Below, one piece after another: positions 60,601-64,000 of a stretch of DNA of 64,000 bases; position 1 is the first letter of the stretch; every line of letters starts with the position of its first letter. The stretch is taken from contig CM041198.1 of the NCBI GenBank assembly GCA_023078555.1, forward strand, positions 6,204,924 to 6,268,923, given 5' to 3'. The notes beneath the pieces are model-generated. The model had not been told where the DNA came from. It saw only the letters and a list, made by a program, of their open reading frames with translations, and searched no databases. This stretch comes from Ulva prolifera (taxonomy: Eukaryota; Chlorophyta; Ulvophyceae; Ulvales; Ulvaceae). The translations under genes were made by a program, and so were the position numbers.

Positions 60601-61661
60601 CAGTCTATGCATGCCTGATATTACGTGATCGAGGACCATGGCGTTGGCAGGGCCACGGTCCCGCAAATAGAAGCCACTGCAAACATTGCGCTGAAAGCAC
60701 ACTGAAACGAAACATCGGGCCGATCATGGCATCGGCCGCGGATGCCGTCAGCCCTGCCACGTGTGCATTTCACCGAGCCACACAAGTTGTCACACAACAC
60801 CCCGCTGCGTGCATGCTGGGCTTAAGTAAAGCAGGACGCCACCGCATGCAGCAGCCGGAAATGCATGGAGCAGACGGGTGGATCTCGTCTATGCATTAGC
60901 CACGGCCGTGTGTGCGCGCACAGACAACTCCACCCGCTCTTCCCGCAACGTTCGAGCAGTCCAAGCACACGTTCGTGTGAACACATGATTTGTAAACCAG
61001 TTGCTATGATGTGCCAATACATGGCCTTGCTCGAGCCACCCGAATCGGGGCGAGTAGTCATCCCAGTCGCGGGGAATGTGCACCCAGGCATGCAGCTGCT
61101 GCCGAGCTCCGGTGATAGGGCACAGCCTAGCAGCTACATGCATATGATCATCCCACAGAGTGCGCGGCGATGTATACAGTGATGAGTCGGCACTGCAACG
61201 CTGACGTCCAAGGGTGACCAATGCTAGCAGGCATGCACGCATACACCAACACACGGTCCACTGCCGCACCTCCGCTTCCTTGCGGCAGCGTCAAGGGTTC
61301 AACATAGTTCCTAATGTTTCATTGAGGTCGATGAAGGCACACCTGAGACGATGAGGACTGGTGTAGAACCCATAGTGAACCTGGCGATGGCTCCATACCG
61401 TTGGGCCAGGACGTGGTGCAGCCGGAACAGCGGCATCACCTTGCCGCCTTCACCCACGAGCATCGCGAGATTACCGAGGAGAAACCGAGGAGCTGGGCCT
61501 GGGAAGGCGGCGAGGTGGTGGCGAGCGAGGAGGAAGCGGAACAGCAGCACGCCAGTGATTGCGATTCCGAGCGCTGCTCCCAGAGCCACCACACACGACA
61601 CCATCGCGGAGGGCAAGCAGCTCATGCTTCTGCTAACAACACTTAGGAAATCTCTTTCCAT
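54671..61661 (-). CDS. Cytochrome P450, membrane-anchored, seven exons
   Basis: Exons: 61661-61343, 58324-58201, 57950-57668, 57360-57014, 56714-56498, 55593-55340 and 55139-54671 (stop TGA); all phases match, giving 670 residues. The chosen start, ATG 61661, places a membrane helix (VVALGAALGIAITGVLLFRF) at about residues 20-40, followed by the proline hinge FPGPAP. The I-helix reads FLNAAYDTTAST, the ExxR motif is KETLRLHP, the PERF-like motif FVPQRF, and the heme loop PFGMGPRGCLG contains the cysteine ligand. These are haem-thiolate monooxygenases, usually ER-bound and dependent on a reductase; the substrate cannot be read from sequence. Two oddities: intron 1 is 3 kb and carries a core repeat, and after the normal P450 end (WVTATPYSPP) there is an extension of about 95 residues rich in Gln, His and Ala (QHAQQAQHAQH). 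The segment between the first two exon-encoded blocks is shorter than in many P450s. Confidence 0.9.
56114..56293. repeat. 113-bp-period tandem duplication in P450 intron 5
   Basis: The 67 bases starting CAGGTGCTGTGTATGTATTG are identical at 56114-56180 and 56227-56293. The preceding word CTTGTCTGAACAGAGAATGC also occurs at 55986 and 56206. It lies in the intron between the I-helix exon and the ExxR exon. Confidence 0.93.
56302..56356. repeat. Low-complexity TA/A/T tract
   Basis: A (TA)n run, then nine A, TTTT and a run of about 15 T, the most AT-rich spot in the gene part of the window, within P450 intron 5. On the coding (minus) strand it reads as a long A run followed by T-rich sequence. 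Confidence 0.9.
58425..58870 (+). mobile_element. TTACAAGGACAAAG-core repeat with C/A-rich extension, in P450 intron 1
   Basis: Starts ATGTGTTACAAGGACAAAGC and follows the 16915-17480 copy for several hundred bases (GGGGAACCGCACACCACGCA, ACCAAGACACCCACGCAACG). The two are the longest and most similar members of the family. The insert is antisense to the P450 gene and sits about 100 bases from the exon-2 acceptor. A 376-codon minus-strand frame over it reflects skewed composition. Confidence 0.75.
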
Positions 61662-64000
61662 CCTGGATTGTTCAAGCCATGCCGTAGAGGGAACGAGGTG
61701 TGCTAGCGCAGCGAGGTGGCAAGGCAGGGCTGCCAGTGTATACGGCTCCCCACATTTATACCCCGGCCAGCAGCGGTGTAAACTGGTTTCACTGCCCTCG
61801 AGTGGTGAACCATGCGTATAATTCGCGCGGTTATCTGACAATGCGCGGTTGGACAGCCGGACGGTCACAGCGTTCCAGTGTCTACGTGGGTGCCGCAGCC
61901 GCGTTCGTCATGCTGCATGGGACCCTTGCCGGTGCCAGGCACCGCTGCCCCGCCCACACCTCCCACTGCGCCCACGAAATGCTCAGGTCGCGTAAGAGAA
62001 ACTGTTTACAGTCCGCACCGTCATTTTGCCACCAGACCGCGGCTGGATTGCGGTAGCATGCAGAGCCAGAATTCTCTGACAGCCCGCCGACCGCGAGCGT
62101 GGCGAGAGATGCATATACTTTGGTGTTGGGTTCTGGTATAGGCCGGGTCACACACATCTGTAACGGCCCCAAGCGCGCCTTTCAAACTCAGACACTGGTA
62201 CCGCGGTAACCCGTGCATGCGATATATCACTGCGCTGCACAACTTGTCCACCCACTGGCGTGCTGCTGCTGCGCAGGCCATGCGGGCGCATGCTCAATCT
62301 GATTACAGAGGAGTATCTACAGAAGAATCTCCACAGAAGAGTGAATGAGAATATACACACACAATAAATGAATCTCTTCCGAATCAACAGCCGCACATGG
62401 CCACACGGGAACACCACATGTACATGCCTCAGGCCAGCAGCGCAAGCTGAATCAGGTCTGTGGCGCATACACACCCTGCGCCCCTGCGCGCGCGGATATG
62501 CTGCCTGCCTCTCCGACTGCTTCCAGATGGAACATGCATACACCTTCGCACACTGTATGGTATCGCTGCAGCTCTGACGCGGTCTCGCCGAATATTCACA
62601 CGGCACCTCAGCGTGCGTTACATCGATCGCGAGGGATATGTACCGATACAAATTTTGATAAAACCCCCGGATGCGGAGAGCTCTGCCGCGTTTTCCGAAC
62701 CCCGGATTCAGCAGAGGCCTGCCGGCACGCCGGAGTCGGCTTCACCGTGACCGTTGCGGCCATATGCGGGCACATTTGTCTCGTGGAGACAGATGCCGGC
62801 AAATCGTAATCGAGTACTCGCACGTGCGACGATAACATCGCTGCCTTGTGGCGCTCGAAGGCACGCGCAGTTGCGACATTGGCGCAGTCGACCAGACGGG
62901 TTCGGTGTTCATGGAATACGATTACGACTTGGTTTGCGGCAGGATATCCGATTCGTGCAGGCTGCATGCATCGTCGCACTGCAGCTGCAGGCCACGATGT
63001 CGCTCACTCAGGTGTCCGCAGACGGCGCAGCCGCCGCGAGGGCCCCGGTACATGTTCCACAGTTCAAATCTTGGTTGTCTGCTATAGCTCGAGCTCGAGC
63101 TAGCGCCCGGCACCATGGGATTGGCAACCGGGTGGCGCCGCTGCACAATCGGCCGGTATCGCTCGGGCTCGTCAGGGTGCCAGCGGCCGGATGACGTTGT
63201 GCCGCCACTTGGCGCGCGCCAGCCGCTAGCTGTAGTGTGCAACGATGAACGATCATGTGTCAGGCCTTGTCATCTTGCTGGAGAAAGGAGACTTTTACAA
63301 AAGAGTGAACGGGAGAAAACAAACACTGAAACCGAATCTCATCCGAATCAAATCTTGCTGGAGAAAGGATGGCACGTTGCTGCAGAGCGATCTGCGCGCA
63401 TACGCATGCATGTGCATCTGTGCAGATGGGGTCCCACGGGTCCCATATGATGCAAACATATGATGCATGGACTGCGTTTGAAACTTTGCCAGACCGCCGG
63501 CGTTGCATGTAACGTGTTTGATTGAACCTGGTTGGCCAACATTGCTCTTCTGTGATACAGAGAGGAGGGGCGAAGGGGAACGAGGCCCCAGCCGGGCCTG
63601 TGTTGAAATGCGTGGCAATTCAGTACATGTGATATGACCGCTATGTATATACACACCGTTTATTCTTTTGTGAATACCAATATACATATACACCACCGGG
63701 CCCTTACACATTGCGACGTTGAGAGAGGTCCTCGTGCTGTGTCTGCTGAGACTCGAGAGAGGCCTTCATGGATGATATCATTCTGCCAATATTAATCATA
63801 TGCATCGATCAATGCATCATTCTGCCAGTGCAGTGTAGAGTTGCCGCAGCTGTGAACGCTGATTCGGAAGAGAATTTTGTGCTGTACGTTTGTTTGTCTG
63901 ACACCGTTCACTTTCTGGTGACAAAACAGCTCACGATGTAGCAGGTCACAGCCCCGCCACGATTGCAGACCCCTGTCAACTTGAAGTGGCTGCCACATGC
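61662..64000. other. Region upstream of the P450 gene, no supportable gene
   Basis: The P450 promoter should lie in the first few hundred bases; TTTATA at about 61755 on the plus strand is TATAAA on the minus strand, about 95 bases before the chosen ATG, and could be a TATA box. Further on, overlapping frames at 62600-63240 lack motifs. ATCTTGCTGGAGAAAGGA-like words repeat at 63271 and 63352. No gene can be supported. Confidence 0.45.

Overview
The window looks like a piece of nuclear DNA from a green alga, probably a chlorophyte (Trebouxiophyceae is a guess). The evidence is GC-rich coding exons broken by many GT-AG introns with a near-uniform donor (G|GTGCG or G|GTGTG) and TGCAG acceptors, plant/algal-type genes (a kinesin-like protein, a plant-type saccharopine-dehydrogenase-like protein, a membrane P450, an Mth938-domain protein), and TNP2-type and retroelement remains. 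There are no operons, ribosome-binding sites, CRISPR arrays or rRNA genes, and I found no convincing tRNA gene.

Layout. 1-6.5 kb is mobile-element DNA on the minus strand: a Gag-like reading frame of 776 codons running off the left edge, then a spliced TNP2-domain transposase. 6.5-30 kb is gene-poor and built mostly of duplicated blocks. Block A (10.2-12.7 kb) and block B (27.5-30.0 kb) are copies of one 2.5-kb segment; B keeps an apparently intact ankyrin-repeat gene and A a broken one. Blocks D1 (18.1-20.4 kb) and D2 (23.5-25.7 kb) are copies of a 2.2-kb segment with an unrecognised proline-rich gene, intact in both. Shorter dispersed repeats fill the space between them.

30.9-61.7 kb holds mostly single-copy genes: an Mth938/NDUFAF3-like gene (minus), a large kinesin-like gene with at least ten exons (plus), a saccharopine-dehydrogenase-like gene (minus), an unrecognised alanine-rich gene end (minus) and a seven-exon cytochrome P450 (minus). 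For most of these genes I derived exon boundaries by hand; reading phase agrees at nearly every junction, which is strong internal support. 62-64 kb shows no supportable gene.

The genes do not form an obvious pathway. The most unusual signals are (1) palindromes and an inverted segment present in only one member of each recent duplicate pair, including a 100-bp perfect palindrome with no spacer; (2) a kinesin with a good Walker A motif but degenerate switch I and a Glu-to-Gln change in switch II; (3) a dispersed repeat family sharing a TTACAAGGACAAAG core, about ten copies in 64 kb; and (4) TGCATG motifs in nearly all introns of the single-copy genes.
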